Origin: Methanoregulaceae archaeon UBA467 | GTDB lineage: Archaea > Halobacteriota > Methanomicrobia > Methanomicrobiales > Methanospirillaceae | Length of the DNA: 64,000 nucleotides | Direction: 5' to 3' | Assembly: GCA_002503825.1 (NCBI GenBank) | Contig: DASP01000005.1 | Location: 428,073 to 492,072, forward strand | Part shown: positions 17,440 through 26,248 of the stretch, in pieces | Position numbering within the stretch: the stretch's first letter is position 1 | How the letters are laid out: the number at the start of each line of letters is the position of its first letter | Translations under genes and position numbers: made by a program | Notes under the pieces: generated by a model | The model's database searches: none | What the model was told of the DNA's origin: nothing | What the model saw: the letters and a program-made list of their open reading frames with translations, nothing else

Positions 17440-19860
17440 TTACTGGTATTCAGGAGGCTGAGATTCTTTCGGCAGTCCACCTTTGAAATGCTGCTGTATC
17501 CGGCCGTAGGACTCCCTGAGACGTTCATTCATTGTCGGGTGCACTTTCTGCAGGCTTGCCTCGAAATGCCGGATGGTGACATAATCAGCGCTTTCACGCA
17601 TCGCAAATATGCCCGCCTCCCTGCAGAGCGCCTCGAGGTCAGACCCGACATACCCCTCAGCCCTCCCTGCGATGTCAGTCACCAGCCCGTCGAGAACGTC
17701 ATCAGTTAGTTCGAGGTGGCGCTGCGACATACTGTCGACAATGAATTTTCTCCTCTGGCCCCTGTTCATCCGCCCGGTTTCTGCAGTACTTACGGATTCT
17801 TTTACTGCCATGGCGTCTTCAATGCGGAAGGTGAGGTCCTTTCCGATAGCATCCATGAGCATGTCGATGCCGCTTTCATCCATCTCCCCGGTCATACTGA
17901 CAAGCTCCTCCATGACTGAACCCTCGACCGGCATCGGGCGGGTGTGTATCCCGAGGATTTTTTTCCTGTCTTTTAAAGACGGTTCCCCGATATAGACCAG
18001 CCGGTCAAACCTCCCTGCCCTGAGCAGGGCAGGATCAACGATGTCGGGGCGGTTTGTCGCCCCCATCACCACTACATCCTTGAGGTCCTCAAGACCGTCC
18101 ATCTCGGTGAGGAACTGGTTGAGAACACTTTCCATCACGTGTGAGTCGCTCCCGGAACCCCGGGCGGGTGCAAGTGCATCAAGCTCATCAAAGAAGAGGA
18201 TTGACGGGGCGACCTGCCGCGCCTTTTTAAATACTTCACGTAACGCCCGCTCGCTCTCACCAACCCACTTGGAGAGCAGCTGGGGGCCGCGGATAGCGAT
18301 GAAATTCGCACCGCTCTCGTTTGCAACTGCTTTTGCAATCAGGGTCTTGCCTGTTCCGGGGGGTCCGTAGAGCAAAACCCCGCGGGGAGGCCGTATACCG
18401 AGTTCCTCGAATTTCTGCCGCTTCGTGAGGGGGTATTCAACCGCTTCACGGACTTCCTGCTTGGCATCCTCAAGACCGCCGACATCCTGCCACGTGACAT
18501 GGGACACTTCAAGCATCACCTCACGCATTGCACTCGGGCTGACATCCCTGAGAGCATTGCGGAAATCACCTGAATGTACCTGCAGGGTGTCGAGGATCTC
18601 CTGCGGGATCTCCTTCGCATCGAGATCTATGGTAGGGAGATACCTTCGCAAGGCACGTATTGCCGCTTCCCGGCCAAGTGCGGCAAGGTCTGCACCGACG
18701 AAGCCGTGCGTCTGCTGTGCGAGCGCATCAAGTTTTACATCCTCTGAAAGGGGCATCCCCCTTGTATGGATCTTCATGATCTCGATACGGTCAGGTTCAC
18801 CAGGGACCCCGATCTCTATCTCCCGGTCAAACCGTCCCGGACGCCGGAGTGCAGGATCGATGGCATCGAGCCTGTTTGTCGCACCGATTACCACGACCTG
18901 CCCGCGTTCCTCGAGACCGTCCATCATCGTCAGCAGCTGGGCAACAACCCTTCGTTCCACCTCGCCGGTCACCTCTTCCCGCCGCGGGGTGATGGAATCC
19001 AGTTCGTCGATGAATATGATCGAGGGAGAGTTCTGGCGTGCCTCCTCAAAGACCTCGCGGAGCCTCTGCTCACTCTCGCCATAGTACTTTGATATCACTT
19101 CAGGGCCTGCGATTGAGATGAAATGAGCCCCGCTCTCGCTTGCAACAGCCTTTGCAATCAGCGTCTTGCCCGTTCCGGGCGGTCCGTAGAGCAGGACACC
19201 TTTCGGGGGTTCGATCCCGAGCTTCTGGAAGAGCTCCGGGTGGCGCATCGGTAATTCGATCGTCTCCCGCAGGCGCTGGAGCTCGTCTTTTAATCCCCCT
19301 ATATCCTCGTACGAGATCCTTTTCAGCCCTTCAAAACCCGCGGCCGGTTTTTCGCTGAACTCTATCTGTGTATTCTTTGTAATGATTACGGCCTGTTCGG
19401 GCTCTATCTCCACAACCTTGTATGAAACGATCTGGGGCTGGATAAACGGGAGTCCGACCATTATAGGGACAGAATCGTTTTTCACTACCGGAAAATCGAT
19501 AAGGGCATTGAGGACATTGGGATTATTATTCACCGGGATATTTCTCGGCAGGTCTTCCGGCGGTGCGAGGACGACCCGTTTTGCTTCTATTTCGTCTTTG
19601 ATTGACGAAACCCGCACGTTGTCCCCGATGCTCACCCCTGCATTGATCCGGGTGAAATTATCAATTCTCACTTTATTCTGGTTCCAGTCCTCAACAAGTG
19701 ATCGCCACACCTTGGCTACGGTACGACGTTTCCCCTCGATGACCACGATATCCCCGGGAGAGATCTTTAAAAAGAGCATGGTTTCCGGATCAAGCCGTGC
19801 CTTCCCTCCCCCCTGATCGCCCGGGTAGGCACTGTCGACTTTCAAGTGAATTTCGGGCAT
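17440..19860 (-). CDS. cdc48: CDC48/VCP-like AAA ATPase
   Basis: An 806-residue archaeal Cdc48 (VAT) with the full set of domains. The N-domain (1-180) has a double-psi barrel, including KVDSAYPGDQGGGKARLDP. D1 carries Walker A GPPGTGKT near 225, Walker B IIFIDELDSI and arginine-finger RRPGRFDRE. D2 carries a second GPPGTGKT near 500, ILFFDELDAL and LRAGRFDRL. It unfolds ubiquitin-like-tagged or damaged proteins and works with the proteasome (family knowledge). The start is ATG 19860 (MPEIHLKV), not 19881: it matches the family and lies 24-33 bases from a TATA box at 19884-19893, which fits a leaderless or near-leaderless mRNA. Confidence 0.96.
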   Translation of the reverse strand: MPEIHLKVDSAYPGDQGGGKARLDPETMLFLKISPGDIVVIEGKRRTVAKVWRSLVEDWNQNKVRIDNFTRINAGVSIGDNVRVSSIKDEIEAKRVVLAPPEDLPRNIPVNNNPNVLNALIDFPVVKNDSVPIMVGLPFIQPQIVSYKVVEIEPEQAVIITKNTQIEFSEKPAAGFEGLKRISYEDIGGLKDELQRLRETIELPMRHPELFQKLGIEPPKGVLLYGPPGTGKTLIAKAVASESGAHFISIAGPEVISKYYGESEQRLREVFEEARQNSPSIIFIDELDSITPRREEVTGEVERRVVAQLLTMMDGLEERGQVVVIGATNRLDAIDPALRRPGRFDREIEIGVPGEPDRIEIMKIHTRGMPLSEDVKLDALAQQTHGFVGADLAALGREAAIRALRRYLPTIDLDAKEIPQEILDTLQVHSGDFRNALRDVSPSAMREVMLEVSHVTWQDVGGLEDAKQEVREAVEYPLTKRQKFEELGIRPPRGVLLYGPPGTGKTLIAKAVANESGANFIAIRGPQLLSKWVGESERALREVFKKARQVAPSILFFDELDALAPARGSGSDSHVMESVLNQFLTEMDGLEDLKDVVVMGATNRPDIVDPALLRAGRFDRLVYIGEPSLKDRKKILGIHTRPMPVEGSVMEELVSMTGEMDESGIDMLMDAIGKDLTFRIEDAMAVKESVSTAETGRMNRGQRRKFIVDSMSQRHLELTDDVLDGLVTDIAGRAEGYVGSDLEALCREAGIFAMRESADYVTIRHFEASLQKVHPTMNERLRESYGRIQQHFKGGLPKESQPPEYQ

Positions 19861-19883
19861 TACCTTAAAGGTCATATACACAG

Positions 19884-19893
19884 GGATTTATAG
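19884..19893 (-). promoter_or_regulatory. TATA box for cdc48
   Basis: The minus-strand sequence CCTATAAATCCC lies 24-33 bases upstream of the cdc48 ATG. Archaeal transcription starts about 25 bases after the TATA centre, so the transcript would begin at or next to the start codon. The same stretch is too close to the divergent larC start (907 side) to serve it in the usual way. Confidence 0.55.
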
Positions 19894-19906
19894 GTACTGG
19901 TGAATT

Positions 19907-21097
19907 ATGCGAATCCTCCTCCTCGATCCGTTTCGTGGCGCTGCCGGCGATATGATCATCGGGTCGCTTATCCATCTCGGTGCCAGCCGTGAACTGGTCA
20001 TGGCCGCCATGGCATCAGTGGTGCATGAGCCTGAGTTCTCCGAAGTCGACCGGGCAGGTATCAGGGCATGCCGGGTACGGACCCATGCACCGGTCGTGCA
20101 CCGCACCCTTGACGAGGTCCTGGAAAAGGTCATGCAGGCAGATGCCCCGGAGCCCGCCATCCGTATGGCAGGGAAGGTATTTCATCGCATTGAACGAGCC
20201 GAACGGCAGATCCACGGAGATATGCCGCATTTTCATGAAGTGGGCGCAGATGATGCCATCGCAGATGTCATCGGAGCCTGCACGGCCCTCCATTCCCTTT
20301 CAGTTGACGCGGTCACCGTATTGCCGGTCTCACTCGGGGGCGGCACTATCTCAGGGTCACATGGGACATATCCTGTTCCGGCGCCTGCAACGGTTGTCAT
20401 ATGTTCTGAATCCTCTCTTCAGATACGAACCGGCACCGCCGAAGACGGCGAACTGTGCACCCCGACCGGTGCTGCACTGCTGGCAGAGTTCCAGACCGTG
20501 CCATTACTGGATCCAGGCATTGCAGGTGTAATCGCTGTCGGATACGGTGCAGGAAGCAGGAACCCGCCAGGTATACCAAATGTCCTCAGGGCAATGCTGC
20601 TTGAGACCCGGGATCCTGCCGGCGGTCAGGTGGACATCCTTGAGACCAACGTGGATGACGTACCGGGTGAGATACTGGCATCGGTCGTGCAGCGCCTGAT
20701 GGAGACCGGGGCACGGGATGTATGCGTTTTCCCGTGTACAATGAAAAAAGGGCGTCCCGGGTACCTTATCAGGGTAATCTGCACCCCCGCACAGTCCGCG
20801 GTGCTCTCGGGGATGCTGGCGAAGGAGACAGGTTCACTTGGAGTACGGTGCATACCGGCGGTGCACCGTTTTATTGCAGAACGTAACGCATTTTCCGTAA
20901 CAATAAATATTGCAGGGAAAGAAGAAGAGGTCCGGGTGAAATGCGGTATCATGGCTGGAAAACCCTACACCCTGAAGGCGGAATACGACGACGTGGACAA
21001 CCTGGCACGAACATACGGAATTCCTGCACGTGATATCTCGCGTGCAGCAGAAGAAAAGGCATGGAAACAGATCCAAAAAATAAAAACGGATACATAA
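19907..21097 (+). CDS. larC: LarC-family nickel insertion protein (pyridinium-3,5-bisthiocarboxylic acid mononucleotide nickel chelatase)
   Basis: A 396-residue LarC. It shows LLLDPFRGAAGDMIIGSLI at the N-terminus, HFHEVGADDAIADVIG in the middle, SGSHGTYPVPAPAT, CTPTGAALL, and the C-terminal ETNVDDVPGEIL and CTMKKGRPGYLI blocks. LarC inserts nickel into the pincer cofactor used by lactate racemase-type enzymes. Here it is one uninterrupted frame, whereas some bacteria need a frameshift between LarC1 and LarC2. LarB, LarE and a LarA-type enzyme are not in the window. It is immediately followed by radB (TAA then ATG), so the two are in one operon. ATG 19907 has GGTGA seven bases upstream. Confidence 0.92.
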   Translation: MRILLLDPFRGAAGDMIIGSLIHLGASRELVMAAMASVVHEPEFSEVDRAGIRACRVRTHAPVVHRTLDEVLEKVMQADAPEPAIRMAGKVFHRIERAERQIHGDMPHFHEVGADDAIADVIGACTALHSLSVDAVTVLPVSLGGGTISGSHGTYPVPAPATVVICSESSLQIRTGTAEDGELCTPTGAALLAEFQTVPLLDPGIAGVIAVGYGAGSRNPPGIPNVLRAMLLETRDPAGGQVDILETNVDDVPGEILASVVQRLMETGARDVCVFPCTMKKGRPGYLIRVICTPAQSAVLSGMLAKETGSLGVRCIPAVHRFIAERNAFSVTINIAGKEEEVRVKCGIMAGKPYTLKAEYDDVDNLARTYGIPARDISRAAEEKAWKQIQKIKTDT

Positions 21098-21769
21098 ATG
21101 GCATCACCACCCGTCCCGACCGGCAACCCGACACTTGACCAGGTACTTGGCGGCGGGCTGGAACCGGGAGTTATCACGCAGTTTTTCGGTGAACCTGCCA
21201 GCGGTAAAAGTTCCATATGCGTTATGATCGCGGTGGAGGTGCTGAAGGGAGGGCGTGGCGTGGCATTCCTTGATACCGAAGGATTTTCTGTGGAACGTTT
21301 CCGCCAGATAGCCGGAACTGATGCTGAAAAACTTGCAGAAAATTTCTATCTTTTTGAACCGGCAGATTTCGACCAGCAGGCGGTCATGATAGGAAGCATC
21401 GACGGGCTTCTCAGGTCGCATGACATCGGGGTGATAATTGTTGATTCTGCCACCGGACTTTACCGTACACATCTCGAGAAAGGGAAGGAGGCGATGCAGA
21501 AACTGACCCGCCAGATGCTGCAACTGCTCGGGTACGCGAAGAGGTTCCGCATCCCGGTGATCATCAGCAACCAGGTCTACATGGACACACGCCGCGACCA
21601 GTACTTCGGACTGGGGGGAACTGCCCTTGAACACATATCCAAAGTCATCGTGCGGACGGAACGGCGTAACTCCCACCGCAGGGCCGTACTCGTAAAGCAC
21701 CGGTCCAGACCTGCCGGAGCATCCTTCGAATTCGATATCGTTGAAACCGGGATGAGGACACGTGAGTAA
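21098..21769 (+). CDS. radB: DNA repair and recombination protein RadB
   Basis: A 223-residue RadB, the short euryarchaeal RadA paralogue that lacks the N-terminal DNA-binding helices. It has GNPTLDQVLGGGLEPGVITQFFG, Walker A GEPASGKSS (about 31-39), Walker B-like IGVIIVDSATGLYR (about 109-122), RIPVIISNQVYMD and the C-terminal GGTALEHISKVIVR. RadB is thought to help load or regulate RadA during recombination. Length agrees with the family. It starts directly after the larC stop codon. Confidence 0.94.
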   Translation: MASPPVPTGNPTLDQVLGGGLEPGVITQFFGEPASGKSSICVMIAVEVLKGGRGVAFLDTEGFSVERFRQIAGTDAEKLAENFYLFEPADFDQQAVMIGSIDGLLRSHDIGVIIVDSATGLYRTHLEKGKEAMQKLTRQMLQLLGYAKRFRIPVIISNQVYMDTRRDQYFGLGGTALEHISKVIVRTERRNSHRRAVLVKHRSRPAGASFEFDIVETGMRTRE

Positions 21770-21836
21770 TAGCAGGACCGGTTATCCTTCAACAGGCGGG
21801 TCAAGATATTTATGAAATCCGTGATATTTTCTGTAC

Positions 21837-22403
21837 ATGCAAAAAATATCCGGACACATCATCACTGCCGGCTTTCTTACGCTTTCTTTTCTCCTTGCGC
21901 TGGCACTGGCATTTTGCGGATGCATCACGACACCCGTCCCGCCGGCATCAGTTGAAGCATCTTCACAGGCGCAGTTATGGAAGACGTATCATCTTGAGGA
22001 TGTGACCACACAGGCGTCCTTTAATATAAGCAGCCTGTCCGGAAAACCGGTCCTGCTCTACGCGTTCACGATATCATGCCCGGTCTGCACAAGGCAGCAG
22101 CAGGAAATTGCACTCCTCCGGAAGGAAGCCGGGGAGTCATTCTATGCAGTCGGCCTTGACATCGACCCGAATGAAGATGCCTCCTCACTCCGCGAACATA
22201 TACAGAAAAACGGATTTTATGGTTATTACGCCCTCTCGCCGCTGGAAATGACACAGTCGCTGCTCGATGAGTTCGGAATTGAAGTTATCACACCTGCCTC
22301 GGCACCCATGATCCTTGTCCTTCCGGACGGGACTGCAAAAAAGCTCCAGTCAAATATTAAATCCGCGGCATACCTCAGACAGGAGATGGGTCTTCCGGCC
22401 TGA
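21837..22403 (+). CDS. Redoxin/TlpA-like membrane-anchored thiol protein
   Basis: A 188-residue protein with an N-terminal membrane or lipoprotein signal (hydrophobic 8-27, followed by FCGC) and a thioredoxin-fold domain. The domain has LLYAFTISCPVCTRQQQEI (active-site CPVC at about 80-83) and a cis-proline region in PASAPMILVLPDG. It is placed outside the membrane. The next gene encodes a CcdA-like electron carrier that could supply reducing power to it. Likely roles are thiol reduction of exported proteins or haem/metal centre maturation; the target is unknown. Confidence 0.85.
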   Translation: MQKISGHIITAGFLTLSFLLALALAFCGCITTPVPPASVEASSQAQLWKTYHLEDVTTQASFNISSLSGKPVLLYAFTISCPVCTRQQQEIALLRKEAGESFYAVGLDIDPNEDASSLREHIQKNGFYGYYALSPLEMTQSLLDEFGIEVITPASAPMILVLPDGTAKKLQSNIKSAAYLRQEMGLPA

Positions 22404-22408
22404 TCGAT

Positions 22409-23089
22409 GTGGACATCGTCACAGGATGGTGGATATCATTCCTTGCAGGGGTCTTCACCCCTCTTGGATCGGTATGTGTCCTTCCGCTCTACCCCGGATT
22501 CCTTGCGTTCCTTTCAGGCCGGGTCTCAAAGGAAAACCCGCGCCGGACCGTCCTGATTCTTGGCCTGCTCGTCACGGCAGGAATTATGGTCTCCATGGCG
22601 CTCTTCGGGGCGGTGTACGTGACCATGGTGAGTATGTCGCTCGCCCGGGTCCTTTCTTTCATCTCACCGGTTGCATTCGGAATACTCGCGCTCGTAAGCA
22701 TCCTGCTGATATTGAACGTGGATATCGGGGCCGTTTTTCCAGGGGTGGGGATCCCGCAGGCGCGTTCACCATACCTGAATTCGTTCGGGTTCGGTTTTTT
22801 CTTCGGAATACTCGTGCTCCCCTGCAATGCGGCATCCATAGTGGTACTGCTGGCACTGAGCAGCTCCCCGTCAGGGTTTATGGTGAATTTTATCAATTTC
22901 ATCGTATTCGGCATCGGCATGGCACTCCCCCTGCTCATCATCTCGATTGTCTCGATGCAAAAGAGCCGTACACTGATCGCGATCCTCACCACCCACAAAC
23001 GGGTCGTCAATGTCACGGCCGGCGTGCTGATGCTGGCCGTCTCACTCTATTACCTGTTTTTTACCGGCATGTTACCCATCCCGCCCTGA
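22409..23089 (+). CDS. CcdA/DsbD-like thiol-disulfide membrane transporter
   Basis: A 226-residue polytopic membrane protein with about six helices. The paired cysteines sit in GSVCVLPLYPGFLAFLSG (helix 1) and GILVLPCNAASIVV (helix 4), the arrangement of CcdA. It moves electrons from cytoplasmic thioredoxin to the outer thiol protein. It starts with GTG 22409, five bases after the redoxin stop, so the pair is one transcription unit. The family name is firm from the cysteine-proline pattern; the partner is inferred from position. Confidence 0.87.
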   Translation: MDIVTGWWISFLAGVFTPLGSVCVLPLYPGFLAFLSGRVSKENPRRTVLILGLLVTAGIMVSMALFGAVYVTMVSMSLARVLSFISPVAFGILALVSILLILNVDIGAVFPGVGIPQARSPYLNSFGFGFFFGILVLPCNAASIVVLLALSSSPSGFMVNFINFIVFGIGMALPLLIISIVSMQKSRTLIAILTTHKRVVNVTAGVLMLAVSLYYLFFTGMLPIPP

Positions 23090-23163
23090 TCATATCCAGT
23101 CAGGTGACGAAAGGCAGCCCTCTGTTTCATTACCTTCCGGTGCGAGATCACACATTGCGAATT

Positions 23164-23874
23164 ATGGACCAGATCAATTCACTGTCATTCATACGGAGCC
23201 CTTTTGAAAAATTCCTTGCATGGAGAGAGCAGAACAAGTTCCTCTTCCTCCTGGTGACACTGGTACTTCTCCTGATCATATACCCGGTCCTCGAAGACGG
23301 GTTTGTGGGAGACTGGTCGCTGAAGATCCTGACTACCATTCTCCTCGTCATGGCGGTATACGCCGTGAGCGATACACGGAAGAAATTTATCGCCGCCCTG
23401 ATCCTATCGCTTGTCCCCCTCATTACCGGTTGGTTGTATGTGCTTCACCCGGTCCCGGTCCTCTCCATCGTCTCAAACGGATCTACAATGGTTTTTTTCA
23501 CGTTTGTCACCGTCACAATACTCTACTCGGTGCTTGTTTCAGGCAGGTATTCACTTGATACTGTATTTGGAGGAATTTGCGTCTACCTGCTGATTGGATT
23601 CACCTATGGAACCGGTTTTTACCTCCTGCACACCCTCTCCCCGGGGGCGTTTTACCCGGATCCGGTGCCCGGTTCGGATCAGCTGCTGACATTCTCAGAG
23701 TTCCTCTTCTACAGTTTCAGCACGCTCACCACGCTCGGGTATGGAAATGTTATGCCCCTGACTTCACAAGCCCGGACCATGGTCCTTTTTGAAGCAGTCA
23801 GCGGCGTGATCTACGTTGCGGTGCTCATCGCATGGCTTGTCGGGACCGTGACCGCCGAATCACGAAAAAAGTGA
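23164..23874 (+). CDS. Two-pore-loop-type potassium channel protein (KcsA-like pore)
   Basis: A 236-residue membrane protein with four to five helices, then a pore helix and filter LTTLGYGNVMP at about residues 195-205 and a last helix. The T-L-G-Y-G filter selects K+. The N-terminal helices form an extra sensor-like or structural part of the kind seen in bacterial/archaeal 6-TM channels, but no regular S4 arginine series is present. The frame runs open from 22315, but the correct start is ATG 23164: the upstream part overlaps the CcdA gene in another frame. Confidence 0.85.
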   Translation: MDQINSLSFIRSPFEKFLAWREQNKFLFLLVTLVLLLIIYPVLEDGFVGDWSLKILTTILLVMAVYAVSDTRKKFIAALILSLVPLITGWLYVLHPVPVLSIVSNGSTMVFFTFVTVTILYSVLVSGRYSLDTVFGGICVYLLIGFTYGTGFYLLHTLSPGAFYPDPVPGSDQLLTFSEFLFYSFSTLTTLGYGNVMPLTSQARTMVLFEAVSGVIYVAVLIAWLVGTVTAESRKK

Positions 23875-24192
23875 GCGTCAGGCCTGGCAGTCCCGTGTTT
23901 TTAATTGCAGTCCGCAGGTTTCCGTCATGTCAGGTTCGAAAATTTATATCTGCGGCATATCTTCCGGTGCCAAAAAAAGTACCTCATTTTCCCACGGGAA
24001 ATTCCACGGGACTGTTTGCGTAGAGATGAACGGTCTACATTCCGAGGGGTGAAACCTGCATGAATATCGCAAAAAACGAATGCGCTTTTCGAAGATATAG
24101 CAGGATTTTCCTTTTCCTGGCATTATTGCCATTCTGTACAGGATTGCCAGATACAAATGAAAATGTAAATGGACAAAAAAGTGAGCGCCCGG
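23875..24192. other. Non-coding gap between K+ channel and dapF
   Basis: 318 bases with no supportable gene. It contains a short direct repeat (CCACGGGAAATTCCACGGGA near 23991) and AT-rich runs. The two neighbouring genes converge on it. No tRNA or clear terminator is seen. Confidence 0.6.
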
Positions 24193-25011
24193 CTAGAAGG
24201 TAATGGTTCCCCAGAATACCGTCTCTGCAGGGCCTTTCATAGTTACCTTATCTCCCATGTACACGATCAGGGGCCCGCCCTTCGTCTCGATGTGTATCGT
24301 ATCCCCGGTCATCCCGAGCTTATGCGCTGTCACAGCCGAAGCGGTAGCCCCTGTTCCGCATGAATATGTCTCTCCTTCAACTCCCCGTTCGAAGGTCCGC
24401 ACGCGGAGGGAATCCGCCGCGGTCTGCTGCACGAAGTTTGCATTCGCCCCCTTCGGGAAGGTCGGGTGATTGCGGATAACCGGGCCTGCCTCATCAATGT
24501 CGACCGCATCCACGTTATCCACGAAGACGACCGCGTGAGGAACACCGGTATTCACGGCATAGACATCAAAGCCGTTGATTTTTTCGAGGTATTCGCCGTC
24601 TCCCGTCGCCGGGATATCCTTCCGGCTGAACATGGGAGCTGGCATCCCGATGGTCGCCATGAACGTATCGTCCTCGTATCCCACGGTCACTCCTATTACC
24701 CCGGCAAGTGTTTCCACCGAGCACTCTTCCTTTATGTACCCTGAATTGAAGGCATACCTGGCAAAGCAGCGAAGGCCGTTCCCGCACATCTCGGCCTCGC
24801 TCTCGTCGGGCTGGAAGAGGCGCATCTTCAGGTCAGCTTTATCGGACCGGGAAAGATACAACACCCCGTCAGCACCGATACCAAACCTCCGGTCGCAATA
24901 AAGTGCCGCAAACCTGGCTTTCATCCCGTCCGGAATTGCAATACCTTCGTATTCGTCAATAAGAATGAAATCGTTACCATTTCCTTCAAGTTTTGTAAAA
25001 TGAAGATCCAT
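24193..25011 (-). CDS. dapF: Diaminopimelate epimerase
   Basis: A 272-residue DapF. It begins FTKLEGNGNDFILID. The two catalytic cysteines sit in ESEAEMCGNGLRCFARYA (about 70-87) and GETYSCGTGATASAV (about 215-230). The GVPHAVVFVDNV and GANANFVQ stretches also match. It converts LL- to meso-diaminopimelate in lysine biosynthesis. The frame continues to 25149, but ATG 25011 has AGGTGA about ten bases ahead and gives the family N-terminus. Confidence 0.96.
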   Translation of the reverse strand: MDLHFTKLEGNGNDFILIDEYEGIAIPDGMKARFAALYCDRRFGIGADGVLYLSRSDKADLKMRLFQPDESEAEMCGNGLRCFARYAFNSGYIKEECSVETLAGVIGVTVGYEDDTFMATIGMPAPMFSRKDIPATGDGEYLEKINGFDVYAVNTGVPHAVVFVDNVDAVDIDEAGPVIRNHPTFPKGANANFVQQTAADSLRVRTFERGVEGETYSCGTGATASAVTAHKLGMTGDTIHIETKGGPLIVYMGDKVTMKGPAETVFWGTITF

Positions 25012-25225
25012 CTTCCAATCACCTGTCCTCTGACCTGCCCCCCGCACCGGCGGGACCCGCCCGGGTTCGAATGAACCTTTGACATATTCTGGTACGTTCA
25101 CACCGGCCATATATCCATCCACGTTCTGAGTATACTGCTCTCCAGTCAAGATCCTGTTACGCCCTGTACGACGGAATCAATAGATATCCTGTTACTGCAG
25201 GGCGCCACGTCCTTCCACGCCCGGG

Positions 25226-26188
25226 TCACTCCTGTGTATGGCCTCGGATCCCGGGTTCCCTGTGGAATTCATCAATTCCCCACCCAAGGTAATCCCTGAT
25301 GATAACGTATGCCATCTGGGGAGGCACCGCCCCTTCCTCGGTGATGATCAGGTCGATATACTCCGGGGGGGTGACGTCGAAGGCCGGGTTCCTGACCCTG
25401 ACCATCGGAAGCGAACGGGCGACATCTGCAGGAAGCACTTCTTCACTGTCCCGCTCCTCGATCTCAATCAGTTCACCCCGTATTGTCCGGGGTGCAAACT
25501 TGTAGGTCTCGGCAGCAACGATGAAATTCGTCCGCGCCTCGTGAGCTGCGAGTGCGATCTGGGACGTCCCGATTTTGTTTACCACTGCACCGTTTACCGT
25601 GACCGCATCGGCCCCGACCACCACCAGGTCGATATCATTCATAAAATAGCGTGCCGCGGAATCCACGATGTAATGGGTCTTTATCCCCGCATCATTCAGG
25701 GCCCGGATGGTGACCAGGCCCTGGTTGCGCGGCCGCACTTCGGTTGCGAACACTTCAATCTCCCTGCCCTGCCGGTGGGCCTCAAGAATACATGCAAGCG
25801 CGACTTCTGAATTGCAATGGGTCAGTATCACATCCCCGTCCCTGATGTGATGCGCCCCGATCACCGCAATCCTTTCCACGGCAGAAAGAGAGGAACTGAT
25901 GAATTCCCCGGCACGCCGGGCAACAGCATTTTTTGCACCCTCTGTCGTCAGTGACGGATCAATTGCCGTCATGATGAGGTGGACTGCATTCGGAAGCGAG
26001 ACTGCTGTCGGACGGGTCGCAAGGAGAACTGCAGCGGCGGCCTCCATCTTTCTCCTGTAAAGCGCAGGATCCGTCTCATCAGTGCCGGATGAAAAGTCAC
26101 GAAGCGCTTCCACGGCAGCGCGGGCGATCCGGCCCGCACCCCTTATTTCCATTTTCTTTATTTTCTCTGCAGTATCAGTAAGCTCCAT
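25226..26188 (-). CDS. Ribose-1,5-bisphosphate isomerase
   Basis: A 320-residue protein of the eIF2B-alpha/MtnA-like family. The C-terminal half holds ILTHCNSEVALACIL, FATEVRPRNQG, DLVVVGADAVTVNGAVVNKIGT and KFAPRTIRGE, followed by NPAFDVTPPEYIDLIITEEG. This is the pattern of archaeal ribose-1,5-bisphosphate isomerase, not of translation factor eIF2B. It feeds ribulose-1,5-bisphosphate from AMP breakdown to type III Rubisco. ATG 26188 (MELTDTAEK) is preferred over 26221. It diverges from the HAD gene, with 60 bases between the starts. Rubisco and AMP phosphorylase are not in the window. Confidence 0.88.
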   Translation of the reverse strand: MELTDTAEKIKKMEIRGAGRIARAAVEALRDFSSGTDETDPALYRRKMEAAAAVLLATRPTAVSLPNAVHLIMTAIDPSLTTEGAKNAVARRAGEFISSSLSAVERIAVIGAHHIRDGDVILTHCNSEVALACILEAHRQGREIEVFATEVRPRNQGLVTIRALNDAGIKTHYIVDSAARYFMNDIDLVVVGADAVTVNGAVVNKIGTSQIALAAHEARTNFIVAAETYKFAPRTIRGELIEIEERDSEEVLPADVARSLPMVRVRNPAFDVTPPEYIDLIITEEGAVPPQMAYVIIRDYLGWGIDEFHREPGIRGHTQE

Positions 26189-26248
26189 GAGATTCAATGA
26201 ATAAATGCCAATACAGTTCAATCAACTTTGCGGGAAGTGATACCTGAA

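Noticed and set aside
22315..23163. 519-codon frame running into the K+ channel
   Set aside because: Its first 283 codons overlap the redoxin and CcdA genes in another frame with arginine- and proline-rich nonsense; the channel begins at ATG 23164.
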